From Gymnothorax reevesii (lineage: Eukaryota; Chordata; Actinopteri; Anguilliformes; Muraenidae), in the NCBI GenBank assembly GCA_029721435.1, contig CM056587.1, positions 19,414,667-19,478,666 on the forward strand: a stretch of 64,000 nucleotides of DNA, read 5' to 3'. This document shows positions 1-11,984 of this stretch, in pieces. The position numbers and the translations under genes are program-made. Position 1 is the stretch's first letter. Each line of letters starts with the position of its first letter. The notes beneath the pieces were generated by a model that ran no database searches, was not told the origin of the DNA, and saw nothing but the letters and a program-made list of their open reading frames with translations.

Positions 1-530
1 GTTAACTCATTCCATTCCAAATTAAGTTCTATCAGCAGCATGAAAGATACACAGGCAGGAATGAGACATTTAATGCTGACACTGATAAATACTCTTGTAC
101 AAAGATTGTTTAAAGGATCGCCAAGACTTCTTAAAGAGAATCTCAAAGACAAGAGGCCTGTTATTTTCTCCTTCCAAAGTTATAAAGACAGGGTCAGAGG
201 TCATGAGTGTGAGAAGAGGTGAGGCACGGTAAGGATTCGGTGTGCGGTAAGCTGACCGCCGGCAGGGTTGGAGAGGTGAGGGTGTGAGAACGAGGAGAGG
301 AGTAGGAGACGGTAGAGGAGGTATGGATGTGAGATGTGGGCTGTGGGGAGGGGGGGAGGTCAGGCCTCAGAAGAGAGCGATTTGTTTTCAGTGAAACTTG
401 ATCCCACCCACTTACCACCAGCGAAACCTACAGCGGAATCAATTATAACTCGTCAGGATGAAATCAGAGCCAGGGCACATGGTAAGGGCACGACTCAGTG
501 GAGGGAGTGAAGGATGGAGCGTGAGTGCAC

Positions 531-533
<3 letters not shown>
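1..533. other. No gene seen; purine-rich stretch
   Basis: No recognisable gene or repeat family. Positions about 200-360 are strongly G/A-rich on the + strand (runs of gag/ggag and a G-run near 350), which could form unusual secondary structure but is also ordinary low-complexity DNA. The short open frames here show no family features. Confidence 0.5.
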
Positions 534-566
<33 letters not shown>

Positions 567-587
567 ACGCGCGCCTGTGTGTGTGTT
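534..587. repeat. (GT)n microsatellite
   Basis: An almost pure GT run of about 30 bp, followed by a CG-containing break (gcacgcgcgcc) and a second short GT run. Alternating purine-pyrimidine DNA of this kind is very common in fish genomes. The overlapping minus-strand open frames are low-complexity histidine/threonine frames and are not genes. Confidence 0.95.
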
Positions 588-3507
588 GAAAAAGGAAGGT
601 GAAGAAACAGAATAAACAGCAGTAGCAGAGGCAGAATTGCAGTGGAGTCAGCGCACACACTTAAGCGCAGCAGGACAGAGACGGAGAGGGGGTCAGTGGA
701 CATGGATAGTTAAACTGTAATGACAGCACAGAATGAGTGTATGGGGCAGTCAGAGTGCGCTGTCACTGTACACCCCCAGGACCCTGCGGCTGACCAGAGG
801 CCAGTGTGGTTACCAGGGTTTAGAAACCTCTAACCACAGCTGAGTGCCACAGTATAACACAGAGCCAACACAGAGCACATACAGGCCACAGCTCCAGCTC
901 CCCGCTCCTGTTACAGTGGCCTGTCGAGGCCCAAGCCTTATACTCCTGGTACCAGCCACTTCACACACTGCAGGCTGCTTCTAACTGCTTCTCACCGGCA
1001 TATGCCTGTACGACAACTGATCCATCCTCAGAGATGTTTCTGCAACTTCAGCTCATTAACTAGCGTGTCACCAGCCGCCCAGCCTGTATCGTCAGCTAGC
1101 CCCACCAGTTTGACAAGTGGTGGTCCATTGGCGGTATCAAAGCCTTTTGGCAACTTCACATTTCAATGCTTAAATATCTAAACCTGTTACAGCCTACTTT
1201 GTTTGAATAGCAACATTTGTAGGAGTAACTGGTAAGATGCCTGGCCCACTCATTTTTAGCCAGGTTGGCCTCTAGGCCAATCGAGACTATGCTGTGGTTA
1301 GGAGCCTTTGTGGTGCTCTGTTGTGCGTCCATAAACTTTTTGCCTTGTCAGCGCTCTTGCGCCTTCAGTCATGGATCCTTTTCATATTTTATATGTGTGT
1401 ATATGGGATGAAAATCTAGGCCATGTCAAATTTTGGTCATGTTTGGCCGAGCAGGTGCAGTGGCTCTGCCAATATTTTTATAGCATTATTGTTTATGGCA
1501 TTACAAAGTAATGAGGCATTTTCCTGGGCCCATACCTAAATTATTTTTGAAGCTTATTGTGATTTAAGTCTTCCACCTATAAGTGCAGTTTGAAACGCCT
1601 AAGATTTATTCCTCCACAGATGTATTGTTTTGAATGTTATAACATTCTGAAGAAATCAAGCACTATCGTATGACTGATTGCACCACTGAATAAATGCAAA
1701 AACGAGAGATGGAAGTCAGAGAAAGTTTTGGACTTTTCACATTTATTCAAATTATTGCCTTACAATGTAGCATATATTACATAAATGTAGCCTGTGGGCA
1801 ATCACTTCATCAGTAATTTTTCATAATCTTTAGTGGCCATGAATTGATCTTGATTTTTGCGTGAATTAATTGTTTGATTGTTAATCAGGCGAACTTAAGC
1901 AGCAACAGCTTGAGAGTAATCATGTGTTAAAAGATGAGGTTCCTGAAGGTCTTCTCAACCTCTGATGGCGCACCACTGAGTATGACAATCCGTTTACTCT
2001 ACAGACCTTCGACCTTTCAAGTCTATGAAACATAACCATCTTTATCCAGCTCGAGACCAGCTTTGATCAGCTACAGACCGGCTAAGATGATATATACTGT
2101 AAGTGCTGAAACTCCTCACCAGCCTCCGCCATCTTATACATTCATTAAATCATTTCGTCTTTGCTGGAATTTATTTTCAGCAAGGACTGGACCAGGTTGT
2201 GGAAGAATCAGGATGAGTCAAGAGGGCCAGAGGTTAAAAACAGTAAGAGTGTGCATCTATCTATAATGTGTTATATGGTTGGGTAATGATAAGAAGGTTA
2301 ATCTAATTTCCTCCAGCAGAAAACTAACCTGGTACCTGAAATTACATTCTTAGTATCCGTACAGCCTTACATTTTTTCTTTTCTCTTTCTCGCTGTCATT
2401 CTATCTCTCTGCCTTTCTCTCCGTCTCTCACACACTCACAGTGACGCAGGTGAATCCCAGCAGAATCTAAATTATTGGGGGAAAAAAGGGGTGATGCAGG
2501 GTCTGGGGAGAGAGAGATGAGGCGAGCTTATAGCGGGATCGGGAAAAGAAGATGAACCCCGTAGGAAATTGAGGAGGACAGTACAAGTGACTGGTTACTA
2601 TTAGCAGACACTAATGGGTGTGACATCGATAAGCAGAGTCACCCGATAGCATGTTTTTTAGTGCTAACTGCCGCACTCCCGCCGGCCCATCAATCATTAT
2701 CGCACTCGGACCGGGTTCCCTCAGCTCCCTGAATTATTAATCACCTTTAAAAAAAGAAAGGAGAGCAAAAACAATGAAAACGGAAAGAAATTACCTCAGT
2801 TTGTCCTCTGCACGCAACTCCATCTCTCTCTCGCTCTCTCTTTCTCTTCAACGTGCAATTACTGGCTTTCAGAAGTAAGCTGGAACACGCATCCACAGAG
2901 GCATACAAAACCTCTGTTACTCTTTCAGCGCTGCCCTCAGACACACACAGTGAAAACGAGCAGGTTGAAAAATATTCTGGAAGCTACTGCAGATACAAAG
3001 TTATGTAATTCTAGGTCGCAAGTCAACCTGATTATTTCATTTTCAAAATACATTTTTTTAGTAAGTTTGCCCAATTAAGAAATCTTACTCACTTAAAATA
3101 CTGTGTTTACTCATATCTTACCATAGACTGGGGCTCGAACAGCCAATTTTGAGAATAAGTATAATTACATAAAATTTTTTAACACACACAAACCAACAAC
3201 ACAACAAATAAATAGTAGACTGCAAGCAGTCATTGGTCATGTTTTTGTACATATTTTGCACACACTGAAAGGTTTTATGCATGCTGGAAATAATATTGAA
3301 TCAGCCATTAAGTGTGCAAGAATGAGATCCTACATCTTCAGCCCTGCGTAAATTTTAGTAGCACAAGTCTCTTCCACTGGGAGGTGGTGATGCAAGGTGT
3401 CTGAGTTCCTGGTTGCGTGGTGTGTCCATGTTGGTATATAGCTTGTGACAGAGTGGTTGTGTGGTGTACATTATCTCTGCTGGAATATAGCTTGTGACAG
3501 ACACCCC
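588..3507. other. Unique sequence without recognised features
   Basis: No coding exon, RNA gene or familiar repeat was recognised. There is a short pyrimidine-rich tract near 2376-2445 and a purine-rich tract near 2475-2520. The rest is AT-rich single-copy-looking sequence. Confidence 0.45.
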
Positions 3508-4183
3508 TTTACACCTGGTAATAAAATGCGATCTGTGTCCTGATAAGGTATCTGGATAAGGAAAATTGCATATTATTTCAAGGTGTAAACGCGCTGCGAT
3601 CAGAATGTGATCAGGGGCCTCATTTATAAACAGTGCGTAGGCACAAAAGAGATACGTATGTCACTTTCTTTGCACATTTCTGATTTATAAAAACAAACTT
3701 TTTATTAAATAGAGGGAAATTATTAAGATTATGCGCACTGTCAATAAATTCCAAGTCTATCCTGATTAAATAAATGAAAATTCCATGAAGTTTATTTTAC
3801 TCATAGGTTTATAAATTTGGTAAATTCTCCACAAAATGTCATTTTTTTGTGCGTACGTATTATTTAGGTATGAAATCCATGCCAATTTTTATAAATAAGG
3901 CCCCGGATCTGTCCAGACCACATCTGGAGGGAGTCTGGCTCAGATTGTGTCCGAATCTCAGTCAGGTGTAAACGCAATCCATATAACTTGCAGGCATCCG
4001 TAGCTATGCAATGCCACTTCAGTTTATCCACGTACAGCTGCAGGACAGAAATCAGATCTCAATGAGGATAACGAGAATGCATTAAAACACCAGGTGTAAA
4101 CACAAAGTAAGAATCTAATGTTTTTTTTTTTTATCCAGATAACATATTCGGATAACAGATGGCATTTTAACACCAGGTGTAAA
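3508..4183. mobile_element. Miniature inverted-repeat element (outer of a nested pair)
   Basis: The left end (tttacacctggtaataaaa) and the reverse complement of the right end (tttacacctggtgttaaaa) match over about 50 bp, with a second shared block around tatctggata. Further caggtgtaaac copies occur inside at about 3581, 3965 and 4090, like subterminal binding-site repeats. There is no coding capacity, so this is a non-autonomous DNA transposon. No clean target duplication was identified, so the superfamily is unassigned. It is interrupted by a second element at about 3614-3904. Confidence 0.7.
3614..3904. mobile_element. Nested miniature inverted-repeat element
   Basis: Begins ggggcctcatttataaa and ends tttataaataaggccccg, which are inverted copies of about 17 bp. 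Just inside are a second pair of related segments (gcgtaggcacaaaa and ttttgtgcgtacg). It lies wholly within the 3508-4183 element and so inserted after it. The ggcctcatttataaa terminus is, to my knowledge, a widespread vertebrate miniature-element end; the superfamily is not assigned here. No coding capacity. Confidence 0.7.
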
Positions 4184-4212
4184 TGGAGTGAGAGTATTTG
4201 CATGGTGTACAG

Positions 4213-4405
4213 CAGTACTGCCCAACCCGGTTCCTGTACAGCTACCATCCTGCAGATTTCTGTCCCAACCCTAATTCAACACACCTGATTCAGCACATTA
4301 GCAGCTCGTCAAAATCTATAACTGGGAAAGCAGGTGAGGTTTGCTTTGGTTGGGGTGATAACCTTCAGGGTGGTAGCCCTCCAGGAACAGGGTTGAGCAG
4401 CCCTG
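4213..4405. mobile_element. hAT-type miniature element
   Basis: Starts cagtactgcccaacccgg and ends ggttgagcagccctg, with inner complementary blocks (ttcctg...gctaccatcctg against cagggtggtagccctccaggaa). The flanking 8-mers gtgtacag and gtatacgg match at 6 of 8 positions, consistent with an aged 8-bp hAT target duplication. It belongs to the same general class as the elements at 10062, 33774 and 52630. Confidence 0.7.
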
Positions 4406-5665
4406 GTATACGGTATTTGTGTTGGTATAGTGTCTGTCGTTGTGCATGGCTTGTGACAAAGTGATTATGTGGCGTACAGTATCTGCGGTGGTTTATGGCT
4501 GGTGACTGAAGGTTTTGTGATGCTCACCTACTGTGGTGGACCTGATTGGGGCTGGGGGTTGTGGTCAGAAGAGCCGCAGAGGATAGGGGCAAGTGCTCCA
4601 TCAAGCTTCTCTTAAAACACCTTTCTCCACAGCAATGTCACTGCTGAAAGATGGGAACATTCAAGAAGGGAAGAAATTAATGACATGTAAAGGCACCATA
4701 AATACTTACAATTATTACAATTAATTAGGTGAAGCTTTTACTCAATTTACCCTTTAGCTGCCTAGACAAAGGATAGCCAGCTGAATAGCTACCCTGATCA
4801 TATAGTGTCACAGCTTTGAACCACCAATTCACAGTCATGGTGCCATTAGTGAATTATCTGTTCCATGACCCCCAAGTGCTAGGGCTGAGAGGTAATATAA
4901 GAGAAATCACAGAAATGAACTGTTCCTGGAGAGCTACAGAGCCTTCAAACCCAGGACTCCTAGCAACAATGCATGTTGCCCTTACTAGAAGCATTAAATA
5001 ATAGCATAATGGATCTGAATTAATTGCTGATCTGAAAGCAACTGACCCTACAAAACTCCAGGTCCCATCAAGATTTGATCATGATTCTTCCAGGAGATTG
5101 ACTGCTACAGAGTGTAAAGTGGTAAAATACCCAGTTTTCATGCGACTGATCAGGCACGTACGCGCTGGTGCGTCAACCGTTCGGATACACAGTGTGAATT
5201 TCATTATCAGGTTTTATATACATCCATTCCTCGCAAAACTATGTAAGAGTTGATTTGACTCTGGCCATTAAAGTGTTGCAGTCAACATATGATAAAGTTG
5301 ATCTATTATGTGCATTTCAGTGTGGAGAGGACAGGGAGTAATGTGTGAACTCTTTATCAGGGATAATGTACAGGGAGCTGGTCAGCACTGTGAAATATAC
5401 CCCAGCAGGGCCCTAACGTAAAGCGGGGGGATCTTGAATCACCCGGAAGTGGTTAATTTCAAAACCTCATTTTTGCTTCCTTTACGAAGGAAAATAGATC
5501 CGTCCGTTCGAAACATTGTAAACATCTCTGCCCACATACTTCCCTGCGTCTTTTGCGTTGGCATGGATGTTCAGCTATAAATCCACTAGGGGGCAGCTCA
5601 CAGTGAAAACTTTTGGGCAAAAGCAACTTCGTGGAGTTTTCTTCTTCGTGTCTCGCTCATAGATG
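4406..5665. other. Unique sequence without recognised features
   Basis: No gene or repeat was recognised. The short open frame at 4816-5001 has no family hallmark and the sequence around it looks non-coding. Confidence 0.45.
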
Positions 5666-5981
5666 TATAGGTGCATTTCAAAGCGTAGGCTGCATCCTTC
5701 GAAGGCAGCATTTTCAGAGATCGTCACTTAATTCCATCTGCCAAACTGACATGACATAATTTAATCTCTGTTAAACAGCTTTGGTTTAAATGAGTCATCA
5801 TTGATTTCCTTAACTGTAACCTAAACTCTAACCCTCTAAACCTAGCCCCAAACCTAACCCTAACCCTAAACTTAACCAAATCCCTTTCCCTAAATATTAG
5901 TTTGGTGAATGTACGTAAGTGACGACCCCTAAAAATGCAGCTTTCGAAGGCTGCAGCCTACGCTTTGAGATGCACCCTATA
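5666..5981. mobile_element. Miniature inverted-repeat element carrying telomere-like repeats
   Basis: Inverted ends: left tataggtgcatttcaaagcg, and right, reverse-complemented, tatagggtgcatctcaaag, continuing through gtaggctgca and cttcgaa for about 60 bp. The interior at about 5818-5885 is a degenerate array of cctaa(c)/ccctaa units, the vertebrate telomere motif. There is no coding capacity. The arms resemble those of the element at 52251-52567, so the two may be one family. No clear target duplication was seen. Confidence 0.7.
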
Positions 5982-6330
5982 TCTTTACCATCAGCTACAC
6001 TGCCCCCACGGTGTCCGGTCGCACTGCTCCTTTTGGCCCGTATCTGTAAGCTTTAGGGAAACGTGCAGAAATACGGAGGAAATGAACGCGGAGCATGGAC
6101 AGAGGGCTCTGTCTGAATCCGGATTTGTATTCAACGTTGAGCATAAATGGGCCTTTAGTGTGCCGGGAGTGTAAGGTTAGATGTTGGATGATACACGGAG
6201 GAGAAGTCTTTCAAGCGCAGGGTTTGATTTTAGAGTGGAAACGATGAAAGGAACTGGAAGGAGAGAGAAGTCGGATGTAGGAGCTCGACCTCGCCTGCAG
6301 TCACAACGGCTCAATACAGCGGCAGGTAGA
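5982..6330. other. Unique sequence between two mobile elements
   Basis: Two short open frames (5935-6174 and 6181-6411) run through here, but the first starts inside the preceding element's arm and the second ends inside the next element's arm. I regard both as chance frames. Confidence 0.5.
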
Positions 6331-6334
6331 CATT

Positions 6335-7498
6335 GGGTCATTCCGTGTGGTTTCACCAGATGGTGGTTGCCACACCATTTTCAAATTAGTCTTAAATTTG
6401 TATGTCACTAGATAGTCACAAAAGTAATTTCTATGCAAAATTGTAGGCCTGTAGCTCAAATAGTTACTGAGTTGTGGGGGTCTGAAATTTTCAGTAATTG
6501 GGCTATAAATAGCCAAGAAAAGCCTCGCCAGGGTTTTTTGCATCTTTAAGTGGTTAATTCTCAGCCTCTAGACATATCAGAGAGCTGTAAGTTGGTATAC
6601 AAGACCTCTGCATGTAGCTAGCGCTCCACAAACATCCCCAGGTGTTTCCCTGCACTCTGCAGGGGGGTTTGGGGCCCTGTGTGATAACTTCGCAAACTGA
6701 AGCTTTCTAGATACCTCAGTTTGGAAAATATGAGCTCCCAAAGTTGGACGAGATTTTTAATTGGCTGTTTTTGGTGGCAAAAATCTCCAGGTGGGACAGG
6801 TGCCAGAGACCCCAACTTTTTCTAAAAGACAGTTCCATCTGTCTTCTATCACTGTACAAAAAAGCAGCAGGGTTATATTTGTAGTTACTGAGATATTCTT
6901 ATTCAAAATGGCATGGGTGATGCCAAAATTGTTTTTTGCTTTTCAGTACTTTAAATTGGGATACAGGTATTAGTAGTCATTCCAATGGCAGTATTATGTA
7001 TATTTTGTTCTTTTTGAAATGTTAATTGTTAAAGATGACTACTTTCAAAAAGTATAATGCCCTTTTTGTGTCACAGGGTCTAGCTTAGAGGCATCCCTGT
7101 GGATATGTTGACACCGATTTGCAATGCATACATGTACATACATGTAATTACAACATAAACATACCTATACAAATTTCATGTACTAACTTGAATTTTCATG
7201 ATTGATTAATTTTAAAATAGCAACAATAATTTTGAATTTTACAGTATCAGTGCAGTGGGATTAAACATGTTAAATTTAATTGTACAATGTCATCTTACAA
7301 GCAAAATAACCTGTTCCTAAGTTATGTTTCTGAAAATTTCAGACCCCGATAACTCAGTAACTCTTTGAGCTACAGGCCTACAATTTTGCAAAGAAAGTAC
7401 TTTTGTGACTATCTAGTGGCATGTAAATTTGAGAATAATTTGAAAATGGTGCAGCAACACTCCCAAGGAATATCTGGTCCTTTCTCTTGGAATTACCC
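6335..7498. mobile_element. 1.16-kb foldback-type DNA transposon
   Basis: Termini gggtcattcc and, inverted, gggtaattcc. After a diverged stretch, roughly 100 bp match well in inverted orientation (about 6391-6502 against 7328-7442; blocks include accattttcaaatta, ctagatagtcacaaaagta and gtaggcctgtagctcaaa). CATT flanks both ends (6331-6334 and 7499-7502), a plausible 4-bp target duplication. The interior has no transposase that I can recognise, so it is probably non-autonomous. Superfamily not assigned. Confidence 0.7.
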
Positions 7499-7691
7499 CA
7501 TTGGAAACCAGGTGTTAATGATGACTGACGGGCAGAACTGCATCTCAGCAGGGCCAGAGGAAAACACACTCAAGCACAAACACACTTACACTCTTGCACA
7601 GGTGCATGTACAGATTAATTCTACATTATAATGCAAATAGTAAAAACGTAATAATTGAACTTTTAGAAGAGGTATGCTTGTGTAAAGCAGG

Positions 7692-7851
7692 TACAGGTGT
7701 TTGTGTGTGGGGGAGTGTATGTGTGTGTGTGTGTGTGCAGAAACAGGTTGTAATTGGAGGAATGTGTGTATGTGTGTTAAGGTACCAGTAGTGCAGGGCA
7801 AAGTTGTGTTTGTGTGTGTTGTGTGCAAATCTCTCTCTCTCTCTCTCTCTC
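7692..7851. repeat. GT-rich region with (GT)n and (CT)n runs
   Basis: Imperfect GT sequence with a pure (GT) run at about 7721-7737 and a (CT) run at 7831-7851. The open frames over this stretch on both strands are low-complexity. Confidence 0.9.
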
Positions 7852-8516
7852 AGAGTGAGTTGATCTGGCCTCCTCTCTGACACTGACGCATCTCAAAGTC
7901 ACTGGACACCCCAGTTCCCTGGGCCTCCAGTGAAGCTGTAATTAAAGTATATATTTCCACACACACCGGGGTATCAGGTGGCAGAGCGGAGATGTGATAC
8001 CTGGGCTCCTGTTCTGCAGAACCGGCCCCCATTAGCAGGTATGAATTATACATTCAGCACCACTGCATAGCACACGCACGGCCTCGGAGAAGAGAGACAG
8101 GTGAAGAGAGAGAGAGAGAAAAATAGAGAGAGGATATGTGCAAGCTGGTAACCTTGGTGCAGTATTTCAGTGATGATGTCACCATGGTGTGTCACAGGAG
8201 TAAATCACAGAACTGCTGAGAGTGACAGTGTATCTGACTCTTATTCCTGCGAGCTTACAGATCTGAGACTGCAGCCATGGTACAGCAGTCTGTCACCTGA
8301 CCGACAATGTAGAAGAATTACAGTTAAACTCAGATACTTTCAGCCTGTAGGGAGGTCCAGCATCCTGCAAGTATATCTGACTCAGTCAAGGCCTCCAAAA
8401 GTGAATACAGGATAACTGAGTTCATTATTATTAATAATAATTTTCTTTTTAGAACTCACATTTTTTCTGCCTCGTGTACTTCGTCCCCAAGTATGCCCAG
8501 TCTGTTTTATTTTAGT
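7852..8516. other. Unique sequence without recognised features
   Basis: No gene recognised. A short (GA)n tract lies near 8107-8130. The open frame at 8170-8415 shows no family features. Confidence 0.4.
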
Positions 8517-8551
8517 CGAATGCTGTTTTCTAGGCTAGAAAACAGCATTCG
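8517..8551. repeat. 35-bp near-perfect palindrome
   Basis: Two 17-base arms (cgaatgctgttttctag and ctagaaaacagcattcg) are exact reverse complements separated by a single G at 8534. Such a sequence can extrude as a hairpin. The flanks do not extend the symmetry, so this is not the centre of a larger inverted repeat that I can see. Confidence 0.95.
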
Positions 8552-10061
8552 AGTCCTGTTTTCAGCAGAATTAATGTGAGTCAGATCAGGATATTGAATG
8601 CCCATGCTCCAGTGCTTCTGTCCCCTTTTATAAACTCATATTTTATCTCCACTGTGATCAAAGTGAGGTCAAAGGTTGTCCAACCATCTTATAGCCAATG
8701 GTGCAACGGGGAAAGCTTTCAGTCTGCACGAACAGGACTCTCTGTTCCATCCTGTGCGATCAATGGGGTGGGTTACAACGATGACAGCCAATACTCTTCA
8801 TCTGTGATTATAAGACATCTTCATCTCTCAGTCTCGCTGCTAGACTCTCTGGAAACTTCTAGGATTGATCTATTTTTTAAAAGTCAGTATGGAGTTTAGG
8901 GGAAAAAAAGATAATTCAATTATTGCGCCCTCACTCTGTCCCTCTCCCTGTCATTTTTATCTGTATGACTGCAATAAGTGAATAAGAGTAACTTCACTGA
9001 TGAATTGACCTGTTGTGTTTGATTTTGCGATGTCCATGATTGAAAGGCACTTCTGCATGGCAGCAGTCATGTCACTGCTGAGCTGGAAGCCAGATTGAAA
9101 ATGAAAGAGACTTCACAATGTTTCTGTGTGATTTCAGTTGTGCAGCCTTCTTTGTCAGAACTGTGAGAATAGGCTACTGTACCGTTGGGATTATTCTTTT
9201 ATCAAATACGGGAATTCGCAAATATCAGTTACGGTCAATAATTAAAATTAACCAGCGCTTTATTTTTACGTTGGCTACGTAACACAAAAGGTGATCAAAT
9301 TAGCAATTTGTATACATCCAGGATGATAAGAACGTAATACAAGCACCTTCACAAAGATTCATTACCTTAAATTCCAAATACGGAAACACCTGCTTCGGCT
9401 CATGTTCGGCTTCAGCTATAATCAGTTCACAGATCAATTCTGGGAGTTTCATTTTACCGTTTCCTTGGGTTACCTTCTTCAAAGAAAACAGTGAGGTAAG
9501 CCTTATATTTACGATTCTAAAGCCGCTTCACACTGGACGCGAAACGAATTTTTCGCACAAGAGATTACAATCAAAGTCAAAGCAAAGACGCATTCGCAGT
9601 TGGCTAATTGGGACCAATCGGCTCCAGGCTGTGGCGGCCTGTCAGCAGGACTGTCCGCTCTGTTTGTATAGGCTGCTGTACGCCTTGGGACAGAGGAAGT
9701 CCTGCTTACACGGTGATGTCATCGTAGTGATTAATGCTGCAGGTCAGGAGAATCATGGGCACCAATGGAGGTCTGGCACATTACAGGATCCGTTTCCAGA
9801 AACAATTCATTTCAGAAGGACAATTCAAATGGAAAAAAAGATGCCAATTGCTGAGCCAATGAACCGTAAAAGGAAAATATAACCCCAGCTGAAGAAAACC
9901 AATTTCCTTTTTAGTACTTAAAAATCTCCAAAATGTACCCTACAAAGTAACAATCTGAAAGTGAAAATAGACAACTGTGTCTACTTTAAAAGTTAGACTA
10001 CAAACAGCCTCTGGAGCACCAAAACTCACAGAACAGCACATATAATAAAGAGACTTTAGCC
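8552..10061. other. Mostly unique sequence; possible transposon end near 9522
   Basis: No gene recognised. At about 9522-9575 the sequence gccgcttcacactggac followed by gcgaaacgaatttttcgc resembles the ends of CpG-rich fish miniature elements, but no matching inverted end was located, so it is not called. The open frames at 8576-8899 and 9631-9882 have no recognisable domain. Confidence 0.4.
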
Positions 10062-10267
10062 CAGGCGTCACCAACCCTGTTCCTGGAGGGCTACCAGCCT
10101 ATAGGTTTCTGCTCTGCCTCCTATTCAGCACATCTGATTCAACTAAGTAGCTACTTAACTAGATCACGAGCTGGCCAATTAAGTTGCTAATTAGTTGAAT
10201 CAGATGTGCCGATAGAGGAGAAACCTACAGGATGGTTACTCTCCAGGAACAGGGTTGGTGACACCTG
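10062..10267. mobile_element. hAT-type miniature element
   Basis: Starts caggcgtcaccaaccctg and ends cagggttggtgacacctg, an 18-bp inverted terminal pair with one mismatch. Complementarity continues inside (cctggaggg..ccag; ggtttctgctct against agaggagaaacc; cacatctgattcaac against gttgaatcagatgtg). The flanking 8-mers ctttagcc and cttgagac match at 6 of 8 positions, fitting a decayed hAT 8-bp duplication. No coding capacity. Confidence 0.82.
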
Positions 10268-10355
10268 CTTGAGACATTAGATTCTGGGTGACACATGTTT
10301 TTTTTTTTCTTGAAGCCAAACACTACAGAACTTGACTCAACTAATTAACTTACCA

Positions 10356-10712
10356 CACAGTAAAAAATGGAGTGTCAATATTGCAGTGTAAACCTATTTT
10401 CCTCTGGATAGAGTAGTTATAGCACTATGCAGAGTAAAATTGTCTAAATGGAAGTGTCAAAAGTGAGAGTTAATTCCCACTTCCACACAAGGACAAAATC
10501 TACTCTGCAGGGTGATGATTCCCTATAGTGTTAAATATTTTTACACACCTCATTGTTAATTTTGACACAAAATAGAGTAAAATTAACTCTAAAAATCTTA
10601 CACTGGCTATAGAGTAAATTTTACACTGATTTTGAGTGGGACCAAATGTTATCTGACAGAGAGTTAAATTCAACTCTTAAAGAGTAAAATTGACACTATG
10701 ATTTTTACTGTG
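10356..10712. mobile_element. Miniature inverted-repeat element, cacagtaaaa family
   Basis: Left end cacagtaaaaaatggagtg and inverted right end cacagtaaaaatcatagtg, both followed by tcaat. The interior is rich in agagtaaa and agtgtaaa motifs in both orientations (for example around 10440, 10575, 10610 and 10680), a pattern common in non-autonomous fish DNA transposons. No open frame. Confidence 0.75.
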
Positions 10713-11984
10713 CAGGATGTTTTTCAAACCTTGTTCAGTTTAATCAGATGAATTAGTGTTTCATTATGACTAAAACCTGCATATGACAGCCTTTCTTGGA
10801 TAAGACTGGGCACACCTACTTTAGAGTTAGGTCGTTAATCTTTCTCTATAGTTGGTCTCGACTGCGCTGATTTAAAATGAGTCTCAGCTGCTTTTGACCC
10901 TGTGAGCGGAGCCAATCTCTGTCCAAGGTCCTGTAGATTTTTGGGGTCACCTAAACCCCTGCGGTGCAGTCCAGACCGTGCAACAGATACATGGGCTCAG
11001 GGAGAGAGGGAGAGTGTGCGTGTGTGAGGGAAATATATTTCTGTGCACATGCATGAGAGCGTATTGTACATACAGTGAGCAGCATTTTAGCTTGAAAGCA
11101 TATTAAATAGCAGACTGTTCGATTTAATTTGAGTTTGTTTTCATCCAATCAAGAAGAACCTTTTAGAAACTAATCTACCTCCCCACATATTTAGGAGCAT
11201 AGAAAATCCTGGACCGTTCAACATAATGCTGAATAAGTAATAATTTTTAACACTTGGTTGCACTAAGGGTATCTGCCCAACTCTGTACTGCAGCCATCTT
11301 CAGTTCCTGCTTATTTCAGAGGCTTTTTTCTTTCAGTCTCCTCTTCAGCATGTAAAATACATGTTTATTAGATTCAGATCCTGTAATTGAAATAAAATAA
11401 CAAAAAAATGAGTCACTTGCTGTACATACACATTCCCTCAAAGGTACCTATAGTACTTTACTGTTTGTGGGTCTAGCAGGGGGTTATATTGCTTTTAAGT
11501 AACAAACTGCGAAATATGTTTTACATTTGTAAATACCGTGAAATGTAACTGCAGTTGAACTTGAGCATAATATTTGGCAGTATTTTTCATGCCGTTTATA
11601 AAAGCAGAAGTTATTTGTCTGTGGATGTTCCTGATTGTTTTGCCGATGGCTCAGTGTGATAGGATGGCTTGGATTCGCTGGTTTCAGCAGGGATGTCAGT
11701 GGTAGAAATTGTGAACTGTCTCGTGGGAGAACTTACTGCACTCCTCTCAAACTAAAGAGGCACTGAGAAGACTGTAGCCATGGGAACAACACTTAAAGAA
11801 AACAAATAGTGAGCGTGTGGAGGTGGTGGAGAGCAGAGGTGCGGGGCAGGCAGGCGTGGAGGGCCTGACAGGTGAGGAGAGGGAGGGAGAGGGACTAACG
11901 AGAAATGGCTTCACCAGGCCCTCCACTGGGAACACACTCATTTCTGCATCTACACTAACCACTCACTGCGCACACTTCCAGCAG
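10713..11984. other. Unique sequence without recognised features
   Basis: No gene or repeat family recognised. The open frame crossing 11817-12080 is purine-rich sequence running into the minisatellite and is not a credible gene. Confidence 0.45.
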
